Shown: positions 27,872-39,200 of the stretch, piece by piece
How the letters are laid out: each line of letters opens with the position of its first letter
How positions within the stretch are numbered: position 1 is the stretch's first letter
Assembly (NCBI GenBank): GCA_964016885.1
Contig: OZ024748.1
Span: 34,719,769 to 34,783,768, forward strand
Direction of reading: 5' to 3'
DNA: 64,000 bases
Source: Eledone cirrhosa
Lineage: Eukaryota; Mollusca; Cephalopoda; Octopoda; Eledonidae
Program-made: the position numbers and the translations under genes
The notes under the pieces: model-generated
Seen by the model: only the letters and a program-made list of their open reading frames with translations
What the model was told of the DNA's origin: nothing
Database searches by the model: none

Positions 27872-28001
27872 CGTCTGACGACCCAGGCAAGGGGTTAAAC
27901 TAAAAAATGTTATTAAATTGAGCAATAAACTTACAGTTTTTTTGACAATAATCCGTAAAAATCCGGAGCGAAGTAAATCACGTCTATATCAAGTGGTAAT
28001 T

Positions 28002-28018
28002 GATATAGAGAGAGGGAT
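28002..28018. repeat. Right flank of e1: candidate target-site duplication
   Basis: 'gatatagagagagggat' matches the left flank at 24,461. See that entry for alternatives. Confidence 0.5.
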
Positions 28019-28059
28019 AGAAAAAGAGTGTTGTATGGTTGATTTTGGCTTCTTGGGGC

Positions 28060-28365
28060 TCAATTTTCGTTCTTTGTACTGAAATATTCGTTGTAATGAA
28101 TTCCGTTATAACGCGATTCTTTTATTGTTGTATTAATAAGCTTTTACCCGGAGCTTGAAAACAATTTCGTTATACTGAGAAATTCGTTATAATGATATTC
28201 ATTATAACGGTATTTTACATATATGTATACAGATGTACAGTAGTATGTATATATATACATACATGCACACATATATATATGCATGTATCGGTTTACCGAA
28301 CATTTATTATAATGCTCGGTTTGTTTGTTTGTAAACAAACAAACAGCCCGAATTACGCCGTACAG
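28060..28365. mobile_element. Possible diverged DNA-transposon terminal fragment, with hairpin
   Basis: AT-rich sequence with repeated 'cgttataa', 'cgttataatgatattca' and 'ttataacgg' motifs resembles the termini of pogo/Tigger-like or related MITEs as I recall them. No transposase is present. Inside it, 28,319-28,344 is an inverted repeat of 12-bp arms ('gtttgtttgttt' / 'aaacaaacaaac') with a 2-bp spacer. The family is not certain. From 28,366 to 28,460 nothing more is recognisable. Confidence 0.3.
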
Positions 28366-28451
28366 TGTTTAGGCAACCACGTCACCTTTTTGTTCAACAC
28401 TGACATATATATATATGTATACACACACATTCACACACTCGCGCATGCATT

Positions 28452-28460
<9 letters not shown>

Positions 28461-28511
<51 letters not shown>

Positions 28512-28512
28512 A
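28461..28512. repeat. (TG)n microsatellite
   Basis: Nearly perfect (TG)n of about 50 bp just upstream of dispersed repeat copy 2. Confidence 0.95.
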
Positions 28513-29149
28513 GGTCACCAGATGGTGCTACTGGTAACATGTATCCCAGTACAACCTGTCTCATGGTCGGGTCGTTGGCGACTAAACTGGCAACCCCACC
28601 AAGGTTTCTTGGTGAGGAGGGTGACGTTGGACATCCTGCAGGACTAAAAACAAAACCTATCAAAGGGCAAAGGAGCTCTGAAGAGTCAATGGCCATCCAA
28701 AATCACCGGGAGATGACGCCTTAGAGATGACCCCTTAGAGATGACCCCTTAGAGATGACCCCTTAGCCTTTGTCAAGGCAGAATTCTAGGAGAAGGAAAA
28801 CTCTGATATAACACCTGCAACCCTGATGGTATCCAATGATGTTGACTTGTTCTTCTTTTTGGTAAATATCATCTTGGTTAAGAGAGTGGGACTGGCTTTG
28901 TGCAGTGCCTTTGCTCACTATAAAAGCTTCACGGCACAGGCATTGCTTTATATCTGGAGATCTCTTTGCACTTGTCGTCACATGGTGCCATGGGCCCAGC
29001 ACTGTGTGTCTATAATTGTCACAAGTGTTTGTACCAGAGTTTTCAAGTCGCTGGCTGGACTAAAAAGTCACACTCGTTCAGCACATCGGTAAGGGTTCTC
29101 CTACATGAATATAAAGTAGTGGCCGTACTCGAAAACGAGTTGGCAGCCA

Positions 29150-29153
<4 letters not shown>
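28513..29153. repeat. Dispersed repeat, copy 2 (right of e1), with zinc-finger-like LINE 3' end
   Basis: Matches copy 1 at 23,711-24,240 but keeps an extra 150 bp near its end. It contains four copies of a 15-bp repeat 'gatgaccccttagag' (28,709-28,770). Between 29,010 and 29,092 two frames together spell a C2H2-like finger: 'YNCHKC' in one, and 'FKSLAGLKSHTRSAHR' (ending at 29,092) in the other, so a frameshift splits it. The tail 'ggccgtactcgaaaacgagt' resembles the 3' end of RTE-type mollusc LINEs, whose ORF often ends in such a finger. I infer a decayed LINE 3' end on the plus strand. The family assignment is weak. Confidence 0.5.

Positions 29154-29216
<63 letters not shown>
29152..29216. 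repeat. (TA)n microsatellite
   Basis: About 65 bp of pure TA, directly at the 3' tail of dispersed repeat copy 2. From 29,217 to 29,488 the sequence is unassigned AT-rich DNA. Confidence 0.97.
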
Positions 29217-29220
<4 letters not shown>

Positions 29221-29485
29221 TACACATATGATGGAGCAATATGTATTTGAATACGTATAGCAACAGTGAGTGGGCGTTTGATTAGAAGAGTTGGTTGGAT
29301 AGTGTGGTGTGGTTTGGGTGGGGAAGTTTGTTCTCACTAATTATATTGTTATATTATACACATACATTCACATACGGTCAGACAGACTGACAGACAGACA
29401 GAATTGGAACAACTGTGACCTCACATTGAGGTCAGCAATTAATCACTGAACTTAGATCTCTGTCGTTTTATCGCACAAACCTAAC

Positions 29486-29692
<207 letters not shown>

Positions 29693-29764
29693 CGTATGTG
29701 TGTTTTACGCAAAATACTCTTTTATGATGCAAATTATCCTGGTTGTTTGCGGCATTGAATGATT

Positions 29765-29868
29765 GCTGGGTAGTTAGATAAATATGGAGATAGCGATATA
29801 GAGACAGAAGGATGGGGTAGAAGATTAATGGACAGAGAGATAGATAGACAAGTAGGTATATAGATAGG

Positions 29869-29899
<31 letters not shown>

Positions 29900-29970
29900 A
29901 TGGAGGAAGAGAGAGAGAATGAGAGAGTGAGGGGCAGATAGACATACAGTTACATAGATAGATAGATATG
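29765..29970. repeat. Degenerate GATA microsatellite
   Basis: GATA and GAGA words dominate ('gatagatagatggatagata'), ending in clean 'tagatagatagatatg' against the 3' end of LINE fragment A. Probably the decayed left arm of the microsatellite into which fragment A and e2 inserted. Confidence 0.8.
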
Positions 29971-30073
29971 TTTCTTTATTAGCCACAGGGGCACAAAAGA
30001 AGGAGACAAATACAAAGGGGGAAGTTTACGTACTATAAAAACGTGTAAAATGTTGTCACAAATGGAATTTAAA
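29971..30073 (-). mobile_element. LINE 3'-end fragment A (103 bp)
   Basis: Plus-strand 'tttctttattagccacaggg' to 'aatggaatttaaa'. This equals the last 103 bp of the e2 3' end at 30,098 onward with only a few substitutions, and it includes the sense AATAAA. It is bounded on both sides by GATA repeats. Either a severely 5'-truncated insertion or a partial duplication of the e2 terminus. Confidence 0.85.
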
Positions 30074-30097
30074 TAGATAGATAGATAGATAGATATG
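30074..30097. repeat. GATA tract between fragment A and e2
   Basis: About six GATA units lie between the 5' end of fragment A and the 3' end of e2. Confidence 0.9.
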
Positions 30098-30241
30098 TTT
30101 CTTTATTAGCCACAGGGGCACAAAAGAAGGGGACAAATACAAAGGGGGAAGTTTACATACAATAAAAACGTGTAAAATGTTATCACAAATGGAATTTAAA
30201 AAGTTAGTCGATTTTCCCCAATAGAGGGAGACAGTTTATAT

Positions 30242-30277
30242 GGGTAACACATACCCCCGAAAAAAAATGTGCAACCC
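30242..30277 (-). promoter_or_regulatory. 3' UTR stem-loop of e2
   Basis: Sense 'gggttgcacat' pairs with 'atgtgttaccc' around a T-run and 'cggggg' loop. The apical pair is T-A here and C-G in e4, a compensatory change that supports the stem. Two positions in the middle are imperfect. Confidence 0.65.
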
Positions 30278-30333
30278 TCATCTCCAGGAGTACGAAGAGT
30301 TTGTACTCCTTTCCTCTCCTCCTTTTCCTCAAC

Positions 30334-33300
30334 CTACAGGCTGATATAGAGAGAAGGCCCATTCACTCGGGCCATTCTCGCCACTTTCACCCACCTTTCA
30401 TAAAACTTGCTGGGGTACAGCACCTCTCTCTCCATCCTGATTCTTCTTCCAAAGTGGTATTTGAAAAAAAGAATCAGTTGTTGGCTGGAGAGAAAGGTGT
30501 CTGACCTCAGCCCTTTCAACCTTGTCCACCATACAACCTCTTTCGCCATAGCTATCACACAAAGGAAAACCGCCTCTCCTTCGTTTTTGAAGGAGGGTGG
30601 CGGTTTGATCATGACAATGGACTCGGTGGTCAACTGGATTGGTCCCACCCGCGACAATAGTCGTTCTACATAGCCCCACAGGTCAGTGACGCCCGGGCAG
30701 TGTATGAATGCGTGCGCGACGGTTTCTTCGTCTCGCACGCACCTCGGACAGATCTTTTTTGCAGGGTCCCTGCCCGGGCGCCCATGTCTGTAGAGCTTGT
30801 CTCGAACTGGTAGAGCTCCTCGGTAGCACTGCCAGGCTAGGGACTTTTGGAAGTTGTCCATCGGTCCCGGGCGGAATGTCCTACCGAACAGACTGGCCAG
30901 TTCATCTTCCTCTACGCCGAGAGTTTCACCGAGCGCGTCGTCGCACTTGCTGCGGACCAACCCTCTATAGAATGACGAAGTGGAGTCTCCACTGATCGCC
31001 GGGTCCGCCTGCCAGAGGGCTGTGAGCGCCTGAGCACATTCGATGTGCCAGTCGCCCATTTTCCTCGGTCTTTGCTTGACCCAGGACTGCAGCTCCGTCA
31101 GCGAGACGAGTCGTGGGAAGGCTCGCCTCACGAACGGGGCCTACACCGGTTGTCCGGTGAGGAATACGGAGAGATGCCGCAGCCTGAGCGCGTGTTTGCG
31201 CATCGTCAACCACGGCATCCCCAGCCCTCCGTTAGAAGGGTGTTGGCAGCAGATGGATCTTCTCACCAAAGGAGCCCGCCTCTTCCAAAGGAATCGGAAG
31301 AGCGCGCGCTCCATTTTGGCGAGCGTTTTGGCTGGACAAGGCACGACGGTCAAGCGGTAGTAGATGGCGGACGCTATAAAAGTGTTCGCCACCTCCGCTC
31401 GACCTTTCAAGGATAGTTTGCACTCGGCCCACTTCTGGGTGAGTGCAAACACCTTGGCCGTCACTTCGTTCCAGTTCTTCTCCACCTGGAGGTCCGGACC
31501 AAACCAGACCCCGACCAGCTTTACCGGTCCTTCCGTCCAGCGTCCGACGACGCCATCGGAAGGCATCGGTCTGCCTCTCCACGATCCGAGTTGCAAACCG
31601 ATGGACTTGTCCCGGTTCAGCTTCGCTCCTGTGACACTTTCGTATTCCTTCAGTAAGGTGCCGACTTCCTCGATTTGCGAGGCGCTCGACACCATTACTG
31701 TCACGTCGTCGGCGGCGTAGGCCGACGACGCTTTCCGCAGTCCCGGTTCCAGAGGGATGCCCTGCAATAGCTCCAGCTTCCGCAGTAGTGGCTTGAGAGT
31801 CAGTACGCACAGAAGGGAGGAGAGAGGGCATCCCTGTCGAATGGATCGCGTGATATGGAACGGCTCCGAGAGCTAGCCGTTCACCTTGACCCTTGAGCAG
31901 ATGTTGCTGTTGTGCATTGCAGCAATCCAGCCCCTGAACACGGGTCCGAACCTGCCGCCTCGAGCACCGCATCCAGGTAACGATGGTCAACCCTATCGAA
32001 AGCCTTAGACTGATCCAAGTTGATCAGGGCCCCACCGAAGCCGGGTTTACACCCTACCCTCTCTATGATGTATCGCATGAGGTGGAGGTTGTCGTGTATG
32101 GACCTGGTCGGGATTGCACATGTCTGCGCTTCTCCCACCAGGTTCTCGATGACAAGCGCCAGCCTCTTTGCCAACACCTTGGCCAAAATCTGTAACTCTG
32201 TGTTTAGCAGAGTTATGGGCCGGAAGTTTCCTATGTCATCCCCCTTATTCTCGTCCTTCCTGATTAGTGTGACCACGCCCCTGGTTACAGAACTGGGAAT
32301 TCTCCCGTTCAGTTGCCAGTTGCAGTAGACCGCTTCCAGGAGACCGGAGAATAAGTCCGGCATTGCTACGTAAAATTCGTAGGGTAGACCGTCGAGACCT
32401 GGAGATTTGCGTTTGCCGCATTGGCTCAGCGCGTCCCCTATCTCAGTGGCTGAAATCGGCTTTTCGCAGAACTTTGCCTCGCTGTCCGAGAGTCGCGGTA
32501 GGCCGTCGAGGTATGGACCGAAATCCATAGCCTCTCCCGGCGCGCCGCTCCCCCCGAACAGCCGAGCAAAGTGCCGCTGAAAAGCCGCACACATCTGCTT
32601 CGGCTCACGTATCACGCGTCCGTTTTGGTCCTTCAAAGACCGAGTCGTGGACTTGTTGCCACTTTTTGCCTCCGTCACTCGGGCCCAGCTAACAGCTTTG
32701 GCTCCCTCGTTTCCCAGAGTACGTATTTTGCTTCTGACAACGCAGCCCTCGTGCTTTGCGTCGAAGAACTGGTCCAAGGCCGTTCTCGTTGCTAGCACGC
32801 TGGCTACGTTGCCACTTCTAATTGCCTCTTCTACTTTATCTACCAGTTCCTTCTCGGTTCTATTTCTATCTAACGCTAATTCTTTACTAAAAACTATCGA
32901 GTCTAATCTAACTACCCTCTTGAGAGAGTACCACCATCTGTTGTTGACAATGGCCCCTGTCAAGTGCTGTTTAACTAAAGTGCTAATCCGTCTACTGTAG
33001 GCTTTGCTTGTCGGTAACGACAAGTTCAGCTTCCAGTAGCCGGGTCCTTGTCTATGGGTTCTATCAAGGTTGGCCATGCAGGTCACTAGTTTGTGATCTG
33101 AATAGGCAACCATGAACATTTGTGGACAGCTTAACATGTCCCTATCCTTATTTCTAACTAGAACCCTGTCTAGGTACGATCTAGATGTTCCGCTACGATT
33201 ACTCCACGTCCACAGTGGCGCAGTCGGAAAATCTAGTCGATATCTATTGGCCAGGTCAAATCGGTCGATTAACTGTTTGAGGCTGTTACACCCCCCTTTA

Positions 33301-33772
33301 TCGGGACATGCTCCCACATAGTCCCAACGTGCATCTAGGATTCCATTCTAGCCCCCCACTAAAAGCAAGGAGCGGGACGTTCCCAAAAAAGTCTCTAGAC
33401 GTTTGAAGAAGTCTGGCCGCGGTGTCCCGGATGGGGCATATGCGGCCACCAGCCTGAAGGCTCCACCTTCACTACCGTCAACGTCTAGGACCACCAGTCG
33501 ACTCTCCGGGTCCAGATGTACCGTCTGTGTTACGAGGCCCAGGTGTTTCCGCAGCAAAACGGCAACTCCGCCCCACCCCCCGGTTGACAGAGAGATGCGT
33601 AGATCTCAAAGTTATCGAAGATGGGGGCCAGCTGTCGCTCGCCGTGGATCCTGGACTCGCAAATGGCTACCACATCCATACTGTGCGACCTGAGGTCGTT
33701 TAAGAGTTTGCCCTGTTTCCAGGGCATCCCCAGGCCGCGTACGTTCACACATCCAACTCTTATATTGGCCAT
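30334..33772 (-). pseudogene. ORF2 of e2: endonuclease and reverse transcriptase, several lesions
   Basis: ATG at 33,772 ('MANIRVGCVNVRGLG'). A frameshift after 'LCQPGGG' comes near 33,560. The 'GDWND' endonuclease motif reads 'GG*NG': the Asp is lost and the Trp is a stop (33,348). The frame is then open 33,317-31,881 through 'KSPGLDGLPYEFY', 'FRPITLLNTELQILAKVLA' and 'NLDQSKAFDRVDH', followed by a frameshift near 31,940. The catalytic box reads 'SAYAADDVTV', with one extra Ala codon inside YADD. A Trp-to-TAG stop follows at 31,141 ('QPV*APFVRR'). The C-terminal frame carries 'CPRCVRDEETVAHAFIHC' and ends at 30,334. Non-functional, about 1,145 codons when compared with e3. Confidence 0.9.
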
Positions 33773-35811
33773 GTTGGTGCTGAAAAGTTAAAAGAGGAAA
33801 AGAGATCACTCACCCTTCGCCTCCTGGGGACCAGGCCGCACGATTTCCATGGGGGTGTTGGAGGGGTTGTCTGGATGCGTGGTGGTTTCCGGCGGGGTGG
33901 GGATGCAGAAGTTTGGTGGGGTGGGGTCTGGTGGGATGGGGGTGTCTGGGTGGGGAGGCATTTGAGAAGGACGCGGTTGAGTGGTTTCACGCAGGAATTC
34001 CCCACATCCTTCTCAAATCTTTCTTTTAGGGACCTATAAGTTTGTATAGGGACCCTAATCAGTTTTAGGTTCAGTTTTTTGTTATTTTTAATAGAGTGGG
34101 CGAAAGTTTTCCCTTCGGTGAAAACCGAAGGGTCGTTCGTGATGGTCTCCATTAGTGTTTTGTTTTCAGTGTTTATGTAAGTGTAAGTGTCATTTTCTTG
34201 TGTTGTGTTTGTTTTTGTCTGTAGTTCTTGTGTGTGCTTTCGTTTTGTTGTAGGTATTTTGTCTTCAGGAGGTGGGGGTTTTGTTTGTGATGTTTTGCTG
34301 TTTGTGTTGGTGGTTGTATGTTTGTGGTAGTGTTTGCTGGTTTTTTGCTTTTGTGATGTCTTTTCTTTCTTTTCGAGCGATGGGGTTCTCCCTCGTCTTC
34401 ACTGGGTGATGGCGAGATAGCCTCATCTGTTGTATCGTCTGTGTGATTGGGGAGGGGTATGTCTTGGGGAGCTGTTGTGTCTGTATGTGATTTTGCAGTG
34501 GTTTTAGGTGGAGTGGGGTTGGGTGGGACTGTGTTTGTTGTGGTTATTTTTGTGTGTTGGTGTTGTTGTTGTGGTGGTGGTGTTGGTGGTTGTGTTGTTT
34601 TGATGGGTGTCGGCAGAAGAGCCTTTTTTGGTTCATTAGTTTAGGACAGGAAGCCCTCAGGTGACCCCTGCTAAACAATGGTAACATGAAGGCCGCCTAC
34701 CCTCAACCGAAAAGTTTATGTACGTGAGTCCGTCCAGGAGTACACGCTGTGGGATCATAGCTATTCGCTCTGGGCTCATTTGCACCAGAACTTCAATGCT
34801 AGTCCCATTGAATACATCTCTGGGGGACTTGCCTACTGACAGTATTGTCTTCATCAAAATTGATGAAGCCGCACAGTATCCACCATATGTTCACCTTTGG
34901 TGTGACACTCGTGATACTGATCTTTTGTGTCCTTTTTCCCATGTATGTAGGGAAAAAGGTGTACAGGTTGGATACAATTGGCGACACAGAGTAATTTTGG
35001 GCCGTCAATTGATCCTTCATGAGTACTGAAATACTCCCAAAAAGTTTGCTTCTTTGAATGAATGCAATATCATTCATTGAATTTTTGAAAACCAGTTAAA
35101 ATTCTTTCTGTGACAATTGGACTGGTTTTCGGGTAGAATTGGAAACTGTCCTAAAAACTATCGTTTTGAGAGCAATTTCCTTGCGAATTTCTACCGGAGA
35201 ATTGATGCTGAAAGCACCATTTTTTTCGAAAGTGACATATCTCTTAGCGTCCTTTAAAAGTTGTTCAACATTTGTTATGTCGAGATATATCAATTCTTCT
35301 TTCTTTTGAACTTTCTCTGCAAAGGAGATTTTTGGTTTCTTTGTGGAATCCGTATTGGTGGTGTTGTCATTATTGTTGTTATTCTTGTTGTTATTCTTGT
35401 TGTCACCGATGTTGGTATCATCCGTATTTTCCTTGGTGTTGTTGTTGTCTTCGATGCTGGTGTTATTGGCGTTGTCTTTATTTTTTTTCTTTGTTGTTGT
35501 TATCATTGTTGCTTTTATCATCATTATTGGTTTTGCTGTTATTTTTGTTGTCATTGAACTGTTTGGTGTCATTTGTGTTGTTTGGATATGAATTCGTTTT
35601 TTTATTTTTCATTTTGTCTTTCCATCTCTATAGTATCTAGTGAAGAAGACGTTGTTGACTGCGAGCTTTGTAGTCTTATCGCCTCTCCACCACCATTATC
35701 GTTGGACGCAAACGTAATCAAAATTTTACAATATTTTTTCCAAGATTCGATGGAGAAACATTTTTTTAATGGATATTCCGCCCCTGTAGGGGCGAAAATG
35801 AGTTGACCCAC
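33760..35811 (-). pseudogene. ORF1 of e2, several lesions
   Basis: Begins around 35,811 at 'VGQLIFAP', where e1 has an ATG and e2 a GTG, so the start is uncertain. Conserved 'NDNGGG' is followed by a very Asn/Thr/Lys-rich stretch and 'ISFAEKVQKKEE'. An in-frame TAA at 35,096 ('SQKEF*LVF') and a frameshift near 34,850 interrupt the core. A one-base deletion near 34,674 destroys the zinc knuckle ('CYHCLAGVT*' instead of 'CYHCLSRGH'). The Pro-rich C-terminal part is open from 34,152 to the stop at 33,760 and overlaps the ORF2 start by 13 nt. Confidence 0.8.
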
Positions 35812-35930
35812 CACCTGAAGGTCCAGACGGGTGGTCAAGTTACACAATGATATAAAATTTAACTAAAAACTCACGTTTTTTTCTTACATAAATTAACGGA
35901 AACTTCCCGCGAAGTTACACACGTCTGATT

Positions 35931-35988
<58 letters not shown>
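35931..35988. repeat. (GATA)14 tract joining e2 and e3
   Basis: 58 bp of almost perfect GATA. The 5' end of e2 lies on its left, the 3' end of e3 on its right. No other sequence separates the two elements. Confidence 0.97.
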
Positions 35989-35989
<1 letters not shown>

Positions 35990-36116
35990 TTCTTTATTTA
36001 CCATAAAGGCATAAAAAGAAGGGACAAATACAAAGGGGGAGTTTACATACAATCGAGTAAAAAGGGTATAAAATGAAAATAATCGAAAATAACCTCAAAA
36101 GGGAGGGGACGTGATG

Positions 36117-36151
36117 GGGGTTGCACACACCCCCGAAAAAGTGTGCAATCC
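36117..36151 (-). promoter_or_regulatory. 3' UTR stem-loop of e3
   Basis: Sense 'ggattgcacac' faces 'gtgtgcaacccc' around 'tttttcgggggt'. Same position as in the other three copies. Confidence 0.65.
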
Positions 36152-36203
36152 TTTGCCCGGGGAGCACATGGAGAAGGTGCTCCCCTATCCTTTACTTCTT
36201 TAC

Positions 36204-39200
36204 TTACAGGATGGTATACAGAGAAGGCCCATTTACACGAGCCATTCTCGCCACTATCACCCACCTTTCATAAAACTGCCTGTGGCCAAGCACCTCTCTC
36301 TCCATTCTTATCCTTCTTCCGAAGTGATATCGGAAGAAGTAGACCAGGCTATGGCCAGAGAGGAAGTTGCCTGACCTCAGACCTTTCAATCGTGTCCACC
36401 AAACAACCTCTTTCAACATGGCTATTACGCACAGAAAAACCGCCTTTGCTTCCTTTGTGAAGAGGGGAGGCGGTTTGATTGTCATCACGGACTCGGCGGT
36501 CAATTGAATCGGCGCCACCCGCGACAGCAGTCGTTCGGCGTAGCCCCACAGATCAGCCACGCCCGGACATTGCACCAATGCGTGCGCAACGGTTTCTTCG
36601 TGACGCACGCATCTAGGGCAAATCTTTTCTGAGGGATCCCTGCCCGGGCGCCCGTGTCTGTAGAGCCTCTCTCGAACGGGTAGAGCCCCTCGGTAGCACT
36701 GCCAGGCCAGTGACTTCTGGAAGTTGTCCATTGGTCCTGGGCCGAAAGTCCTACCGAACAGGCTGGCCAGTTCGTCTTCTTCCATGTCCAGCGACTCTCC
36801 AAGGGTGTCATCGCCCCTGCTAGCCACCAGCCCTCTATAGAATGATGAGGTGGATTCTCCACCGATGGCCTTGCCCGCTTGCCAGAGAGCCCTGAGCGCC
36901 TGAGCACACTCAGTGTGCCAGTCTTCCAGTTTTCCGGATCTTTGCTTGACCCAGGACTGTAGCTCGGTGAGCGAGACGAGTCTCGGAAAGGCTCGTTTCA
37001 CGAACGGAGCCCACACCGGTTGACCAGTGAGGAATACCTGTAGGTGCCGTATCCTTAATGCGTGCCTACGCATCATCAACCACGGCATCCCCAGCCCTCC
37101 TTTCGAAAGTTGTTGGCAGCAGATGGATCTTCTCACCATAGGAGGCGCTTCTTCCAAAGAAATTGGAAGAGCATGCGTTCCATGGTGGTGAGTGTTTCCT
37201 TAGGGCAAGGCACGACAGTCAGGCGGTAGTAAGTGACGGACGCTATGTAAATGTTCGCCACCTCCGCCCGGCCTTTTAGGGACAGCTTACACTTGGCCCA
37301 TTTCTGGGTTAGTGCAAACACCTTGTTCGTAACCTCGTTCCAGTTCTTTTCCACCTGGAGGTCTGGTCCAAACCAGACCCCAAGCAACTTTACCGGGCCC
37401 TCCGTCCAGTGTCCGACGACACCGTCGGGAGGCATCGGTCTGCCTCTCCACGTTCCGAGTTGCAGCCCGATGGATTTTTCCCGGTTCAGTTTCGCTCCTG
37501 ACAACCTTTCGTAATCCTCCAGTAAGGTACCGATCGCCTCGATCTCCGAGTCGGTCGATACCATTACTGTTACGTCATTGGCGTAGGCCGACGCCGCTTT
37601 GCTCAATCCTGGTTCTAGGGGTATACCATGCAACAACTCCAACTTCCTCAGTAAAGGCTCGAGAGTCAATACGTATAGAAGGGAGGAGAGAGGGCACCCC
37701 TGTCGAATGGATCGTGTGATTTCGAACGGCTTCGAAAGGTAGCCGTTCACTTTGATCCTAGAACAGATGTGGTTGCTATGTAAGGCAGTGATCCAGCCTC
37801 TGAAAACAGGACCGAACCCAGCCGCCGCTAGCACCGCATCCAGGTAACCATGGTCGACCCTATCGAAGGCCTTAGACTGATCCAAGTTGATCAGGGCCCC
37901 ACCGAAGCCGGGTTTGTTGCCAACCCTCTCTATGATGTATCGCATGAGGTGGAGGTTATCGTGAATGGACCTGGATGGGATAGCACATGTCTGCGCATCT
38001 CCCACCAGGCCACCCACGACAAGCGCCAACCTCTTTGCTAACACCTTGGCCAAAATCTTTAACTCTGTGTTTAACAGGGTTATGGGCCGAAAATTATTTA
38101 TACTATCTCCATTGTGCTCGTCCTTCCTCACCAGCGTGACTACGCCCTTGGCTACAGAACAAGGAATTCTCCCGTTCTGCTGCGAATTGCAGTAGACCGC
38201 TTCGAGGAGTTCGGAGAAGAAGACCGGCATTGCTAAATAAAGTTCGTAAGGTATACCATCGAGACCTGGAGATTTGCGTCTGCTGCATTGGCTCAGCGCA
38301 TCTCCGATCTCATCAGCCGAGATTAGTCCCTCGCAGGACTCTGCCTCTTCGCTCGAGAGACGCGGCAGGCCGTCGAGGTATGGACCGAAATCCACGTCCC
38401 CGCCCGGACCCTCTCCTCCCCCGAACAATCGGGCAAAGTGCCTTTGAAAGGCCTCGCACATCTGCTTAGGCTCCCGGATCACCCGTCCATCTTCGTCTTG
38501 CAACGACCGGATGGTGGATCGATTTCCACTCTTAGCTTCTGTCACGCGGGCCCAGCCAACGGCTTTGGCCCCCTCATTACCTAGAGCACGTATTTTACTT
38601 CGAATGACGCAGCCTTCATGCTTTGCATCGAAAAACTGGTTCAAGGCCGTCCTCGATGCCAGCACTCTGGCCACATCTTCGCTCTTGATTGCCTCTTCTA
38701 ATTTACCTGTTAATTCTTTCTCGTTTCTATTCCTATCGACAGCTAACATCTTGCTATAACTTATTGATTCTGTTTTAATCTCTCTTTTGAGAGATGCCCA
38801 CCATCGGTTGTTGACGATTGCACCCGTCAACCTCTCCTTAACTAATCTGCTAATCGGGTTTCTGTAAGTCTCTTTTGCCGGTAAAGACAAATTAAGTTTC
38901 CAGTAACCGGGACCCTGTTTATGTGTTTTCTCGAGATTGACTACGCAGGTCACTAATTTGTGATCCGTGTAGCCAACCGTGCGCATTTCTGGACAGCATA
39001 ATATGTCCCTATCCTTACTTCTAACTAAGAATCTATCTAAGTACGATCTAGATTGACCACTGTGGTTTCTCCAAGTCCAGGTAGGCACAGTTGGAAAATC
39101 TAGTCGATATCTATCGACCAAGTTAAAACGGTCGAGTAACCCCTTGAGGCTGTTACACCCCCCTCTATTAGGACATGCTCCTGCATAGTCCCAACGTGCA

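Larger units (their letters stand above)
24489..28001 (-). mobile_element. LINE e1: Tx1/L1-like non-LTR retrotransposon with internal deletion
   Basis: Minus-strand element. Its 5' end lies near 28,001, where the 5' UTR shares 'gacgtg' and 'acttcgc' with e2 and e3. Its 3' end is at 24,489, where the sense strand ends in an AATAAA-type signal followed by a TA/GATA-like tail. Order: 5' UTR, ORF1 with zinc knuckle, short ORF2 remnant, about 248-bp 3' UTR. It is about 3.5 kb against about 5.8 kb for e2 and e3, because about 2.2 kb of ORF2 is missing. Flanked by dispersed repeat copies 1 and 2. Its GATA flanks are decayed, so it is probably the oldest insertion of the cluster. Confidence 0.85.
30098..35930 (-). 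mobile_element. LINE e2: near full-length Tx1/L1-like element
   Basis: Minus strand, about 5.8 kb. The 5' end is at about 35,930, directly next to (GATA)n, and starts on the sense strand 'aatcagacgtgtgtaacttc'. The 3' end is at 30,098 with AATAAAGAAA directly before (TATC)n. Order: 5' UTR about 120 bp, ORF1, ORF2 with 13-nt overlap, 236-bp 3' UTR with stem-loop. Both ORFs are broken by stops and frameshifts. Confidence 0.9.

Noticed and set aside
28826..29092. Host C2H2 zinc-finger gene
   Set aside because: Only half a finger is in each of two frames, inside a dispersed repeat that also occurs at 23,711-24,240. Better explained as a decayed LINE 3' end.
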